From contig CALCQO010000002.1 in the NCBI GenBank assembly GCA_937894675.1, forward strand, positions 186,001 to 250,000: a stretch of 64,000 nt of DNA, in the 5' to 3' direction. The translations under genes and the position numbers were made by a program. Of this stretch, positions 48,787-57,834 are shown piece by piece. The notes beneath the pieces are model-generated. The model did not search any database. It saw only the letters and a program-made list of their open reading frames with translations, and was not told where the DNA came from. Numbering within the stretch: the stretch's first letter is position 1; every line of letters begins with the position of its first letter. The stretch is from an uncultured Clostridia bacterium. Lineage in GTDB: Bacteria; Bacillota; Clostridia; Christensenellales; Aristaeellaceae.

Positions 48787-50800
48787 CCTGACTCCTTACC
48801 ATGCGGGCGATGAAGAACCCTTCCACCGGGTCCACGCCGGGCAGCAATTGCAGGCCGGATTCGCCGTATTTTTCCCGGAACTGCTCGGGGATGCTGTCTG
48901 GCAGGGGGGCGATCGCGAAATCCTGATGCCCCGCCAGAAAGGCTTCCACCTGCCGGGCGTTTTCCTCGGGCAGCACGCTGCAGGTAGAGTAGACAAAGGT
49001 GCCGCCGGGCTTGACATAGCGGCTGACCACGTCCATCATCTCCGCCTGCAGGCGGGTCAGTTCCTGCACCCCTTCTTCCGTCAAGCGGAACTTGGCGTCG
49101 GGCTTGTCATGGAACACGCCGCTGCCAGAGCAGGGCGCGTCCAGCAGCACAGCGTCAAATGTTTTATCGTACTGGTCGCGGTACTGGGTTACATCCCGCA
49201 TCATGGGGCGCACATTGTACAGGCGCAGCCGCTGGGCCATGGCGTTGAGCAGTTCCACCCGGTGCTCGTGCTTGTCCCAGGCCTGCACCCGTCCGGTGCC
49301 CTGCATATGCTCCGCCATGTAGGCGGTCTTGCCGCCGGGGGCGGCGCAGCAATCCAGCACCGTCATGCCGCGCTTTACCTGCATGCTTTCGGCCGCCAGC
49401 ATGCTGCTTTCCCCCTGGATGCTGAACAGGCCTTTGATAAAGTCGGGATCGGCGGAAATATCCCCCGCGCCGGACACATACCAGGCGTTGGGCAGCAGCC
49501 CCTTTTCCACCCGCCAGTCCTTGGTTTGCAGCAGCTTCTCGAAATCTTCCCCGCTGATGAGCATCAGGTTGGGGCGGATGGTGAGGTATTTATGACGGTT
49601 GCCCCGGATGATGGCCTCCGCCTGTTCCTCGCCGTAGGCGCGCGTCAATTTGTCCACCACGAAGGCGGGCATGGAGTGCATCAGGGACAGGTAGGGCGCC
49701 AGCCCCTCGTCCCGAAGAGGCCAGAGGATGTCCCCCTGACCGCGCAGCAAATTGCGCAGCACGCCGTTGACAAAGCCCGTCAGCCCCTCAAAGCCCCGGG
49801 CGCGGGCCATTTTGACCGCCTCATTGACAGCGGCGCTTTCGGGCACCCTGTCCATGAAGAAGAACTGGGCTGCTGTCAGGCGCAGCAGGTTGCGGATGGA
49901 GGCTTCTACCTTATCCTCCTCCTTGATGAAGAAGGACAGGGCGTGGTCGATGTACAGCAGGTTTTCCAGGGTGGTATAGACAATGTTGGTGGCCAGGCGC
50001 TTGTCCCTGTCGGACAGGCGCACCCTGTCCAGCACATCGCTGAGCGACAGGGAAGCAAAGCCGTCCTCCAGCAGCACGCGGTTGAGGGTGTCCCACGCCG
50101 CGCCGCGGGCGCCGCCGGACAGGGGGTCCTGGGGGGCCGCCGGGGCGGCCGGCGCGAAGGAGCGGCCTGGCTGAGCCGGGCGTCCATAGGGGCGCTGGCC
50201 AAAGCCGGGCTTGCTATCCCGGTTGAAGGGCCTGCGCTCGCCATCGGGTCTGCCCTCGCGGCTGAAGGGCTTGCGCTCGCCGAAAGCGGGCTTGCCCTCG
50301 CGGCTGAAAGGCTTGCGCTCTCCCTGGCTGCCGGGCGCGGGGCGGCCGTAGGGGCCTCGGTTCTCCCCGGCGGGCCTTTCCTCCCGGTTAAAGGGCTTGC
50401 GCTCGCCAGAGCTGGGCATACCATCCCGGTTAAAGGGCTTGCGATCGCCAAAGGCGGGCTTGCCGTCCCGGTTGAAGGGTTTTCTCTCTCCCTGGGCGCC
50501 AGGCGCGGGGCGGCCGTAGGGGCCTCGGTTCTCCCCGGCGGGCTTTTCCTCCCGGTTGTAGGGCTTGCGCTCGCCAAAGGCGGGCTTGCCGTCCCGGTTA
50601 AAAGGCTTGCGCTCGCCAAAGGCGGGCTTGCCGTCCCGGCTGAAGGGTTTTCTCTCCCCCTGGGCGCCGGGGGCGGGGCGGCCATAGGGGCCCTTGCGCT
50701 CCCCTTCCGGGGACTTTGCCCCCTGGTAGGGTTTGCGGGGCCCGCTTTTCGCGAAGGGTTTCCCCTTCGGCTTGTTTCCATCGCGATTAAAATCCGCCAT
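48779..50800 (-). CDS. rsmB: 16S rRNA m5C967 methyltransferase RsmB with a basic repeat extension
   Basis: A 673-residue protein, about 230 longer than usual. Residues 1-220 are a low-complexity, strongly basic array of imperfect units of the form GERKPFNRDGKPAF, with interspersed PYGRPAPG. From about residue 235 the normal protein begins: a NusB-like helical domain (about 240-370) and a SAM methyltransferase with CCAAPGGKTAYMAEH, DAPCSGSGVF (catalytic Cys) and YSTCSV. It methylates C967 of 16S rRNA. The extension shares its frame and ribosome site with the catalytic part and looks like an RNA-binding disordered tail. It overlaps rlmN. Confidence 0.93.
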   Translation of the reverse strand: MADFNRDGNKPKGKPFAKSGPRKPYQGAKSPEGERKGPYGRPAPGAQGERKPFSRDGKPAFGERKPFNRDGKPAFGERKPYNREEKPAGENRGPYGRPAPGAQGERKPFNRDGKPAFGDRKPFNRDGMPSSGERKPFNREERPAGENRGPYGRPAPGSQGERKPFSREGKPAFGERKPFSREGRPDGERRPFNRDSKPGFGQRPYGRPAQPGRSFAPAAPAAPQDPLSGGARGAAWDTLNRVLLEDGFASLSLSDVLDRVRLSDRDKRLATNIVYTTLENLLYIDHALSFFIKEEDKVEASIRNLLRLTAAQFFFMDRVPESAAVNEAVKMARARGFEGLTGFVNGVLRNLLRGQGDILWPLRDEGLAPYLSLMHSMPAFVVDKLTRAYGEEQAEAIIRGNRHKYLTIRPNLMLISGEDFEKLLQTKDWRVEKGLLPNAWYVSGAGDISADPDFIKGLFSIQGESSMLAAESMQVKRGMTVLDCCAAPGGKTAYMAEHMQGTGRVQAWDKHEHRVELLNAMAQRLRLYNVRPMMRDVTQYRDQYDKTFDAVLLDAPCSGSGVFHDKPDAKFRLTEEGVQELTRLQAEMMDVVSRYVKPGGTFVYSTCSVLPEENARQVEAFLAGHQDFAIAPLPDSIPEQFREKYGESGLQLLPGVDPVEGFFIARMVRSQDA
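50140..50790 (-). repeat. Imperfect tandem repeats in the 5' part of rsmB
   Basis: The DNA coding for residues about 4-220 of RsmB consists of short related units (recurring CGGTTGAAGGG and CTTGCGCTCGCC on the plus strand), also grouped in longer blocks that start with the PYGRPAPG codons about every 170 bases. Likely prone to length change by slippage or recombination. Confidence 0.75.
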
Positions 50801-50806
50801 ATATCC

Positions 50807-51748
50807 TCACTCTTCCGTCAGCAGGGTGCCCAGGGGCAGCCCATGCCCGCGCAGATAATCCTGTGCCCGCATGCCCTTGCCTCCCGGGGCCTGCAATTGC
50901 TCCACCCGCACCGCGCCGGAGCCCGCCTGCACCAGCAGGCCTCTCTTGCCATCCGCCTCCAGCACCTGGCCGGGCGCCGCGCCCTGATGGCCTTCTTCCA
51001 CGGAGGCTGACAGGATTTTCAGCACCCCATGGGGGGAGGGGGTAAAGGCGCTGGGCCAGGGGCTCAGCCCCCGGGCGAGGTTGACAATCTCCTCCGCGCC
51101 CTGTGTCCAGTCCACCCGGCCCATGTCCTTGGTGAGCATGGGGTAGTAACTCATTTCTTCTTCCTTCTGGGGGGTGCGGGGGCAATCGCCCGCTTCCAGG
51201 CACTTCAGGGTGCGCACCAGAAGATCCGCGCCGATATTGGCCAGCCTGTCAGTCAGCTGCCCGGCGGTTTCCCCGGGAAGGATATCCGTCTCCTGCCTGA
51301 GCAGAATGTCCCCGGTGTCGATGCCCTTATCGGTCATCATGGTGGTGACGCCGGTCACCGTTTCCCCCTTGATTAAGCACCAGTTCACCGGCGCGCTGCC
51401 CCGGTAGGCGGGCAGCAGCGACGCGTGGACATTGACAGTGCCAAGGCGGGGGATGTCCAGCACCTCCTGGGAGAGAATCTGCCCAAAGGCGGCGGTGACG
51501 CACACATCGGGCGCGAGGGCGCGCAAATCCTCCACCCCGTCCTGGCGGATGCGCCGGGGCTGGTACACAGGGATGCCGTGGGCCAGCGCTAAGAGCTTTA
51601 CTTCGCTCATCTGCATTTTGCCGCCCCGGCCCTTGGGTTTATCGGGCTGGGTAAACACGCCCGCCACCTGATAACCGCTGTCCAGCAGCGCCTGCAGGCT
51701 GGCCGCCCCGTAGCTGGGGGTGCCCATGAATACGACGCGCAGACTCAC
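50807..51748 (-). CDS. fmt: Methionyl-tRNA formyltransferase
   Basis: A 313-residue enzyme that formylates Met-tRNAi. FMGTPSYGAASL opens the Rossmann fold; NVHASLLPAYRGSAPVNW contains the catalytic Asn and His, and TDKGIDTGDIL the catalytic Asp. A C-terminal OB-like domain follows (about 205-313). It overlaps def upstream by four bases. Length and motifs are normal. Confidence 0.97.
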   Translation of the reverse strand: MSLRVVFMGTPSYGAASLQALLDSGYQVAGVFTQPDKPKGRGGKMQMSEVKLLALAHGIPVYQPRRIRQDGVEDLRALAPDVCVTAAFGQILSQEVLDIPRLGTVNVHASLLPAYRGSAPVNWCLIKGETVTGVTTMMTDKGIDTGDILLRQETDILPGETAGQLTDRLANIGADLLVRTLKCLEAGDCPRTPQKEEEMSYYPMLTKDMGRVDWTQGAEEIVNLARGLSPWPSAFTPSPHGVLKILSASVEEGHQGAAPGQVLEADGKRGLLVQAGSGAVRVEQLQAPGGKGMRAQDYLRGHGLPLGTLLTEE

Positions 51749-52224
51749 GCCTCCTGCTCCTCCACCATGTCCTCGTCGAACACCTCGTGGTCCATTTTGT
51801 CCACATAGAGGATGCCGTCCAGATGGTCAATCTCGTGCTGCAGGCAGCGGCCCAGCAGGCCGTCCCCCTCGATTTCGAACCATTCGCCCTTGCGGTCCTG
51901 GGCCTTTACCTTCACCCTTTCCGGGCGCACCACAAAGCCCCGGCGGCCGGGCACGGAGAGGCAGCCCTCCACCATGCCGATTTCGCCCTCCAGGCTGACG
52001 ATTTCGGGGTTGATCAGCTCCACCAGCCCCTCTCCCACATCCAGCACCACGATGCGGCGGCGGATGCCGATTTGAGGCGCTGCCAGGCCTACGCCGTTTT
52101 CCCGGTACATGGTTTCCGCCATGTCCCGCAGCACCAGCTGCAGGCGGATGTTGTTGAACTTGGTTACGGGGTTGGCCTGGCCTCGCAGCACCGGCTCCCC
52201 AATGGTCATCAATTGTTTAAACAT
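51745..52224 (-). CDS. def: Peptide deformylase
   Basis: A 159-residue metal enzyme removing formyl from new proteins. All three motifs are present: GVGLAAPQIG, EGCLSVPG (metal Cys) and QHEIDHLDG (metal His pair and catalytic Glu). I use the ATG at 52224, 5 bases after GAGGAGGA; the frame runs further upstream without a better site. It ends overlapping fmt, its partner. Confidence 0.97.
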   Translation of the reverse strand: MFKQLMTIGEPVLRGQANPVTKFNNIRLQLVLRDMAETMYRENGVGLAAPQIGIRRRIVVLDVGEGLVELINPEIVSLEGEIGMVEGCLSVPGRRGFVVRPERVKVKAQDRKGEWFEIEGDGLLGRCLQHEIDHLDGILYVDKMDHEVFDEDMVEEQEA

Positions 52225-52232
52225 AGTCCTCC

Positions 52233-54464
52233 TCAGGCAAGGGACGCGGGGTTGATTTCCAGATACACCGGGCAGGGCCACTGGCGGCCCGCCAACTCGT
52301 TCAGGTATTCTATCAACGCGTGCGAATCCTTGTGATCAATCATTTTCAGCAGCACCTGGGCACGGCTGTAGCCCATCAGGCGCTTGATGGGAGCGTCATC
52401 CTCCCGGTAAAAGAGCACCCTTTTCTTCCATAGGGGGTTTTGCTGCAGGGTTTGCTTGATGTTTTCAAACAGCTGGCCGCTCGCGTCCCGGGCAACCTGC
52501 TCATTGGGGGCCTGGCACAACAAGCGCACCAGCAGGGTGAAGGGCGGGTACAAATCCCGCCTGCGGCGCGCGAACTCGGTCGCGAAGAAATTGCGGTAGT
52601 CCTGGGTAGCGGCGGCGGCGATGGCGTAATGCTCGGGCTTGTAGGATTGAATGATCACTTCCCCCGGCATGTCGGCGCGCCCCGCGCGGCCCGCCACCTG
52701 GGTCAGCAGCTGAAAGGTGCGCTCCGCCGCGCGGTAGTCGGGCATGTTGACGGAGATGTCCGCCATCACCGCGCCCACCAAAGTGACCTGAGGAAAGTCC
52801 AGCCCCTTGGCGATCATCTGGGTGCCTACCATAATGCGGGCTTCCCCGGAGCGGAATCTGGCCAGCAACTGCCGGTGTGCGTCCTTGCCCTGGGTGTTGT
52901 CAAAATCCATGCGCACGGTGCCGATGTCGGGGTAGAGCTTTTTAATCTCTTCCTCTACCCTTTGGGTGCCCACCCCCACGGTTTTTAAATACTTGCCGCC
53001 GCACTGGGGGCAGCTTGGGGGCATATCCTCCCGGGCGCCGCAGTAGTGGCAGTGCAGCTTTCTGTCAGCCTGGTGCCAGGTGTAGGCGATGTCGCACTGG
53101 CCGCACTGCAGGGCATAGCCGCACTTGCGGCACACCACGCTGGAGGAATACCCCCTGCGGTTGACAAACAGCATGGCCTGCTGGCCGCTTTTGACGCACC
53201 TGTCCAAACTGTCCAGCAGCGCATAAGAGAACATACCCTTGTTTCCCAGGCGCAACTCTTCCCGCATGTCCACCACCGTAACACGGGGCAAGGGGCGGTT
53301 GTTGACGCGGCTGAGCATTTCCAGCAGCATGTACTCCCCTTTTTCCGCCCTGGCAAAGGACAGGATGCTGGGGGTGGCGCTGGCCAGCAGCAGCACGGCG
53401 CCTTCCCTTTGGGCGCGGCTGTGGGCCACGTCCCTGGCGTCGTAGCTGGGGGCGTGCTCGGAAAAATAGCTCTGCTCATGCTCCTCATCCACGATGAAGA
53501 TGCCAGGGTTCTGCACCGGGGCGAAGATGGCGGATCGGGCGCCGATAACCACCCGGGCCTGGCCCGCGCGGATGCGCCGCCACTCATCATACTTTTCGCC
53601 CGCGGACAATCGGGAGTGCAGCACTGCCGCCACATCGCCAAAGCGTCCCCGGAACCAGGAAACAATCTGGGGCGTCAGCACGATTTCGGGCACCAGCACG
53701 ATGGCGCTCCTGCCCATCTTCAGGCACCGGCGCACCGCCTGGATGTAGACCTCCGTCTTGCCGCTGCCCGTTACCCCGTGCAGCAAAAAACTGCCCCTGC
53801 CCGCGCCGATGGCGGGCAATATCTCGCTGAGGGCTTCCTGCTGGCCGGGGGTGGGGGGCGGATCCTTCTCCATCACCGCGGGGCCCCGGAAGGGGGAGCG
53901 CAGCACCTGCTGGTCGATTACTTCCACGGCGCCCTGCTCTTCCAGCACCTTCAGCGCCGGCAGGGGGTCGCGCACCAATACCTTCAAATCGCTGACGGGG
54001 TGGATATCCCCGTCAGCTAGCAAATCCAGCAGCAGGCGGCGCTTGGGGGAGCGGCTCTGGTTCTCCCGCGCCTTGTCCAGCTCTTCCCCCGTAACCAGCA
54101 GGCGGGCCGCCTTCTGAGTCTTTTCCTTCACCCGGCCGCCGCGCATCTGGGCGGGCAGCATCAGGCGCAGGGTGGCTGCCAGGGGGCAGTGGGCCTTTTG
54201 CGCCATTTCCCGCGCCAGTTCCACCAGGGGGGGCAATATGGCGGGGTACTCGTCCAGCGCCCGGGTCACGGGGCGCACCCGGCTTTCGTCCATGCCCGCC
54301 TCGTCTTTTAATTCCAGCACAATGCCCTCGATGCTGCGGTGCCCAAAGGGCACCAGCACCCGCGTGCCGGGGGACAGCGTCATGCCGGGGGGCACCGCGT
54401 AGGTAAACAGCCTGTCTACCTGGGCGGTGGCGATATCCACGATGATTTCGCAGTAGCCCATCAT
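52233..54464 (-). CDS. priA: Primosomal protein N' (PriA helicase)
   Basis: A 743-residue replication-restart helicase. Walker A is GVTGSGKTEVYI, Walker B is DEEHEQSYF, and the zinc region shows paired cysteines CRKCGY, CGQCDIAY, CHYCGA and CPQCGG. VGTQMIAKGLDFP is a helicase motif V-VI region. It reloads the replisome at stalled forks. The ATG overlaps the coaBC stop. Conserved place between coaBC and def. Confidence 0.97.
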   Translation of the reverse strand: MMGYCEIIVDIATAQVDRLFTYAVPPGMTLSPGTRVLVPFGHRSIEGIVLELKDEAGMDESRVRPVTRALDEYPAILPPLVELAREMAQKAHCPLAATLRLMLPAQMRGGRVKEKTQKAARLLVTGEELDKARENQSRSPKRRLLLDLLADGDIHPVSDLKVLVRDPLPALKVLEEQGAVEVIDQQVLRSPFRGPAVMEKDPPPTPGQQEALSEILPAIGAGRGSFLLHGVTGSGKTEVYIQAVRRCLKMGRSAIVLVPEIVLTPQIVSWFRGRFGDVAAVLHSRLSAGEKYDEWRRIRAGQARVVIGARSAIFAPVQNPGIFIVDEEHEQSYFSEHAPSYDARDVAHSRAQREGAVLLLASATPSILSFARAEKGEYMLLEMLSRVNNRPLPRVTVVDMREELRLGNKGMFSYALLDSLDRCVKSGQQAMLFVNRRGYSSSVVCRKCGYALQCGQCDIAYTWHQADRKLHCHYCGAREDMPPSCPQCGGKYLKTVGVGTQRVEEEIKKLYPDIGTVRMDFDNTQGKDAHRQLLARFRSGEARIMVGTQMIAKGLDFPQVTLVGAVMADISVNMPDYRAAERTFQLLTQVAGRAGRADMPGEVIIQSYKPEHYAIAAAATQDYRNFFATEFARRRRDLYPPFTLLVRLLCQAPNEQVARDASGQLFENIKQTLQQNPLWKKRVLFYREDDAPIKRLMGYSRAQVLLKMIDHKDSHALIEYLNELAGRQWPCPVYLEINPASLA

Positions 54465-55678
54465 GCCTTGCGGCGGTCCGGTTCCATCAGCCGCAGGGCT
54501 TTGGTCAGCAACTTGTCGGCCACCTCGGCCTTGCTCAATTTAGGCAGGGCTTCCAGGGTGGTGGGGGTAACGAAGGTGACGATGTTGGTATCCACCCCAA
54601 AGCCCGCGCCAGGCTTGGTGACATCGTTGAGCACAATCATATCCAGGTTTTTACCGGCAAGCTTTTTGCGGGCGTTCTCGATCAGGTTTTCCGTTTCGGC
54701 GGCAAAGCCCACCAGAATCTGGCCCGGCTTTTTCTGCTGCCCGATGGCGGCGGCCACGTCGGGGGTGGATTTGAGGGACAACTGCAGGCTGTCCCGCCCG
54801 CCCTTTTTGATTTTTTCCTCCGACACCGTGTCCGGCGTGAAATCCGCCGGGGCGGCGGCCTGGATGATGATGTCCTGGGCAGCGAAGCGCTCCATCATGG
54901 CGTCGTACAGATCCTGGGTGGATTCCACCTGCACGGTTTCCACCTCGGGCTTTTCAATGCTGGTGGGGCCTGTGACCAGGGTAACCTGGGCGCCCCGGGC
55001 TTTGGCGGCCTCAGCGATGGCGTAGCCCATGCGGCCGGAGGAGTGGTTGGACAAAAAGCGCACCGGATCCAGCCGCTCCCTGGTGGGGCCGGCGGTGACC
55101 AGTACCTTCAGCCCCCGCATGTCCTGGGGGGCGGACAGGATGCTTTCGATGGCGGCCAGGATATCCTGGGGCTCGCTCATGCGGCCGGCGCCCACATCCC
55201 CGCAGGCAAGCTGGCCGCCCTCGGGCCCCACCGTATGGGCGCCCCGTTTTGTAAGCAGCGCGAGGTTTTCCTGGGTGGCGGGGTGCTGCCACATGATGGT
55301 GTTCATGGCCGGGGCAATCAGCAGCGGCGCCTGGGTAGCCAGCACGGTGGTGGTGAGCATGTCGTCGGCGATGCCGTGGGCCATCTTGGCAATGACATTG
55401 GCGGTGGCCGGGGCGATGACAAACAAATCCGCCTTCTTGGCCAGGGCGATATGCTCCACCTCCCAATACTCGGGGGAGGAGAACAAATCGGTGACCACCG
55501 GGCGGCGGCTGAGGGTCTGAAAGGTGAGGGGCGCCACAAACTCGCAGGCGCTCTCTGTCATGATGACATCCACCTGAGCCCCCTGTTTGACCAGGCGGGA
55601 CACCAGGTCGCAGCTTTTATACGCCGCGATGCCCCCGGTTACCCCCAGAACGATATTCTTGCCTTGCAGCGCTGACAT
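54461..55678 (-). CDS. coaBC: Bifunctional CoaBC (phosphopantothenoylcysteine synthetase/decarboxylase)
   Basis: A 405-residue enzyme for two steps of coenzyme A synthesis. The N-terminal FMN decarboxylase domain has GVTGGIAAYK, the catalytic His in VEHIALAKKADL, and PAMNTIMW; the C-terminal synthetase has VLVTAGPTRERLDPVRF, NHSSGRMGYAIAEAA and a KIKKGG segment. It starts two bases after the rpoZ stop. Confidence 0.97.
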   Translation of the reverse strand: MSALQGKNIVLGVTGGIAAYKSCDLVSRLVKQGAQVDVIMTESACEFVAPLTFQTLSRRPVVTDLFSSPEYWEVEHIALAKKADLFVIAPATANVIAKMAHGIADDMLTTTVLATQAPLLIAPAMNTIMWQHPATQENLALLTKRGAHTVGPEGGQLACGDVGAGRMSEPQDILAAIESILSAPQDMRGLKVLVTAGPTRERLDPVRFLSNHSSGRMGYAIAEAAKARGAQVTLVTGPTSIEKPEVETVQVESTQDLYDAMMERFAAQDIIIQAAAPADFTPDTVSEEKIKKGGRDSLQLSLKSTPDVAAAIGQQKKPGQILVGFAAETENLIENARKKLAGKNLDMIVLNDVTKPGAGFGVDTNIVTFVTPTTLEALPKLSKAEVADKLLTKALRLMEPDRRKA

Positions 55679-55679
55679 A

Positions 55680-55892
55680 TTATTCCCCCGGATTCATCTT
55701 GCGGTGGGCGGTAATCAGCCCCCGGTTGATTTCATCAATGGCGATGGCGATGGCCTTTTTCTCCTTGGGGTCTACCAGGGGCTGTGCGCCGTCCACCAGT
55801 TCCCGGGTGCGCTTGGCAACTTCGATTACCAGGGTATAGGTGCTGGGGGTTTTCTGGGTCAGTTCTTCCACGCTGGGTTTGTTGATGGCCAT
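55680..55892 (-). CDS. rpoZ: RNA polymerase omega subunit
   Basis: A 70-residue protein. YTLVIEVAKRTRELVDG and KAIAIAIDEINRG are the family's core helices. It helps assemble RNA polymerase around beta-prime. GGAGGA lies 6 bases before the ATG. Conserved between gmk and coaBC. Confidence 0.95.
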   Translation of the reverse strand: MAINKPSVEELTQKTPSTYTLVIEVAKRTRELVDGAQPLVDPKEKKAIAIAIDEINRGLITAHRKMNPGE

Positions 55893-55901
55893 ATGTTCCT
55901 C

Positions 55902-56507
55902 CTAAAAGTCTTCGATGATGGGGAAATAGCGGGTGGTCCGCTGTTTTTCCGCCGCGATGATGTGATACAGCTGTTCGTATGCCATATCCAGATGGTCGTT
56001 GATGACGACATATTGGTAGCGGTGCAGCTGCTTTACCTCGCCCCGGGCGTTGCCCAAACGCTTCTGGATTTCCTTGGGGTCGTCAGTGTTGCGGGTGTGC
56101 AGCCGTACGCGCAGGGCGTCGTAGCTGGGGGGCAGGATAAAGATGGACACGCAGTCGGGCTTTTGCTCCATCACGCTGATGGCGCCCTGGGGGTCGATGT
56201 CCAGCAGGACATTCTCGCCCCGCTCGATGCTTTCCTCGATGGGCTGTTTTAGGGTGCCGTAGCGGTGGCCGTGCACCGTGGCATGCTCCAGAAACGCGCC
56301 TTGGGCGAGCCATTCATCGTACTGCTGGTCAGTGATGAAATGGTAGTGCACCCCGTCGATTTCCCCCTCCCGGGGGGCTCTGGTGGTGGCGCTGACGGAA
56401 AAGTGAATGCTGGTGTCATTGTCGAACAGCCGCTCGCACAGCGTGCCCTTGCCCGTACCTGAGGGGCCGGAGATGACAATCAGCATGCCCTTGCGATTTT
56501 CAATCAT
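55902..56507 (-). CDS. gmk: Guanylate kinase
   Basis: A 201-residue kinase converting GMP to GDP. The P-loop is SGPSGTGKGTL (about residues 12-22), with TRAPREGEIDGVHYHF in the GMP-binding domain and DIDPQGA later. The start overlaps remA by eight bases. Confidence 0.97.
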   Translation of the reverse strand: MIENRKGMLIVISGPSGTGKGTLCERLFDNDTSIHFSVSATTRAPREGEIDGVHYHFITDQQYDEWLAQGAFLEHATVHGHRYGTLKQPIEESIERGENVLLDIDPQGAISVMEQKPDCVSIFILPPSYDALRVRLHTRNTDDPKEIQKRLGNARGEVKQLHRYQYVVINDHLDMAYEQLYHIIAAEKQRTTRYFPIIEDF

Positions 56508-56751
56508 GGCCCGGCGCTCCTTCCTGTACGCGGCCCGCCACGGTCTCAGGCTGCAGGGCGGAGAGGATGATGGTGCCCGAGTCCATCACCAGCACGGCGC
56601 GCATCCTGCGGCCGGCGGTGGCGTCCACCAGGGTTTTCCCCTCCCTGGCGTCCTGCACCATGCGCCGGATGGGGGCCGAGTCGGGGTTGATGACGGCGAT
56701 GAGCCGGGAAGCCGCCACCATGTTGCCAAAACCTACGTTGACCATCTGCAT
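56500..56751 (-). CDS. remA: Extracellular matrix regulator RemA (DUF370)
   Basis: An 83-residue DNA-binding protein. MQMVNVGFGNMVAASRLIAV and AREGKTLVDATAGRRMRAVL are the DUF370/RemA blocks. In Bacillus it activates biofilm matrix and osmoprotection genes as an oligomer. I place the start at the ATG at 56751 because GGAG is 8 bases upstream and the family begins there; a longer frame would overlap yicC by 38 bases. Conserved between yicC and gmk. Confidence 0.93.
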   Translation of the reverse strand: MQMVNVGFGNMVAASRLIAVINPDSAPIRRMVQDAREGKTLVDATAGRRMRAVLVMDSGTIILSALQPETVAGRVQEGAPGHD

Positions 56752-56755
56752 TGCG

Positions 56756-57628
56756 TTACTCCACGTTTTGTATTTGCTCGCGCAGTTTTTCAATGTCGCT
56801 CTTGAGTTCCACCGCGATGGCGGTCAAAGCGCTGTCCTGGGATTTGGAGGCGATGGTGTTGACCTCCCGATTTAACTCCTGCACCAGAAAATCCATCCGG
56901 CGGCCGATGTCGCCTGATTCGTCAAACATCTGGCGCAGCTGCGCCACATGGGAACGCAGGCGGGCCAGCTCCTCATCCACGGCGCAGCGGTCGGCCAGCA
57001 GCGCCGCTTCCTGGGCGATCCGGGATTCATCCGCGCCCTGAACTTCCAGTTCCTTCAGGCGGTTCTCGATGCGTTCCTTCGCCTTCTGGGGCATGTCCAT
57101 GGCGGTGCTTTCCATCAGGTTGATGCGCACATCCACCCGACTGAGGATGGTTTTCAAATCCCCCTGCAGGTTTTTGCCCTCGGTCTGCCGCATGGCGGCC
57201 ACCTGTTTGAGGGCTTCCTCCAAAGCTTTGGCCATCAGGGCGCGCACGGCGTCCTGATCCTCCTCCTGCTCCAGCACCGTGACGATGTCGGGCAGCGCCG
57301 CCAACTGGGATACCTTGATGTCGTCCTTGACGCCCGTTTTTTTCGCCAGTTTGCGCAGCGCTTCCAGATAATTGGAGGCCAGCGCCGTGTCCGCCTGCAC
57401 CTTGCGGGCGTCCTGCCTGGTGTTGCGGTAGGTGAGGGTGATGTCCGCGTGGCCGCGCCGCAGGGTTTCCCCCACCAAGGCGCGCACATCGCTTTCCAGA
57501 AAGTTCAGCGCCCTGGGCAGGCGCAGGGATAAATCCAGAAACCGGTGGTTGACAGCGCGTACCTCCACCGTCATTTCCCGCCCGTCGGCCTGCGCCACAG
57601 CGCGGCCGTAGCCTGTCATGCTGTTCAC
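56756..57628 (-). CDS. yicC: YicC/YloC family endoribonuclease
   Basis: A 290-residue protein. MNSMTGYGRA at the start and the C-terminal DUF1732 part (AALLADRCAVDEELARL, GRRMDFLVQELNRE) define the family, whose members cut RNA at a few sites. The start is a GTG at 57628, 6 bases after AGGAGGGGG; the ATG three codons later would be too far from the site. It is the first gene of the fifteen-gene operon. Confidence 0.94.
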   Translation of the reverse strand: MNSMTGYGRAVAQADGREMTVEVRAVNHRFLDLSLRLPRALNFLESDVRALVGETLRRGHADITLTYRNTRQDARKVQADTALASNYLEALRKLAKKTGVKDDIKVSQLAALPDIVTVLEQEEDQDAVRALMAKALEEALKQVAAMRQTEGKNLQGDLKTILSRVDVRINLMESTAMDMPQKAKERIENRLKELEVQGADESRIAQEAALLADRCAVDEELARLRSHVAQLRQMFDESGDIGRRMDFLVQELNREVNTIASKSQDSALTAIAVELKSDIEKLREQIQNVE

Positions 57629-57653
57629 AATCCCCCTCCTTTCATGAACATAA

Positions 57654-57682
57654 AGTATACCACATTAGGCGAAACCTGAAAA
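57654..57682 (-). promoter_or_regulatory. Promoter of the yicC-to-rsmA operon
   Basis: On the minus strand TTTTCA (57682-57677), 17-base spacer, TATACT (57659-57654), 25 bases before the GTG start of yicC. Confidence 0.6.
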
Positions 57683-57752
57683 GATGAACCTGCCGGGCGG
57701 GGAATGGTGCTAAGAGCCCGTTTGCCCGGGTTCATCCCACCATTTCCGCCAT

Positions 57753-57792
57753 CAAAAAGCGTCCCCGCAGCCAGGAAAGGGGCGGCGGGGAC
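57753..57792 (-). terminator. Terminator of the surface-protein gene
   Basis: On the minus strand GTCCCCGC (57792-57785), 16-base loop, GCGGGGAC (57768-57761), then GCTTTTTG. It is 43 bases after the stop of the gene at 57835. Confidence 0.75.
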
Positions 57793-57834
57793 ACGGGCAC
57801 GTTCAATCCAGGTTATCTTGAAAAATTGAAGGGT

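Noticed and set aside
50140..50790. CRISPR-like array
   Set aside because: The repeats are imperfect, in frame, without unique spacers, and code for a basic protein segment.
48848..51010. Long open frame on the plus strand (720 codons) opposite rsmB and fmt
   Set aside because: Antisense to two clearly homologous genes with strong motifs; long antisense frames are expected at this G+C content. The same applies to 44086-45903 (+), 23523-25085 (-) and 62354-63700 (+).
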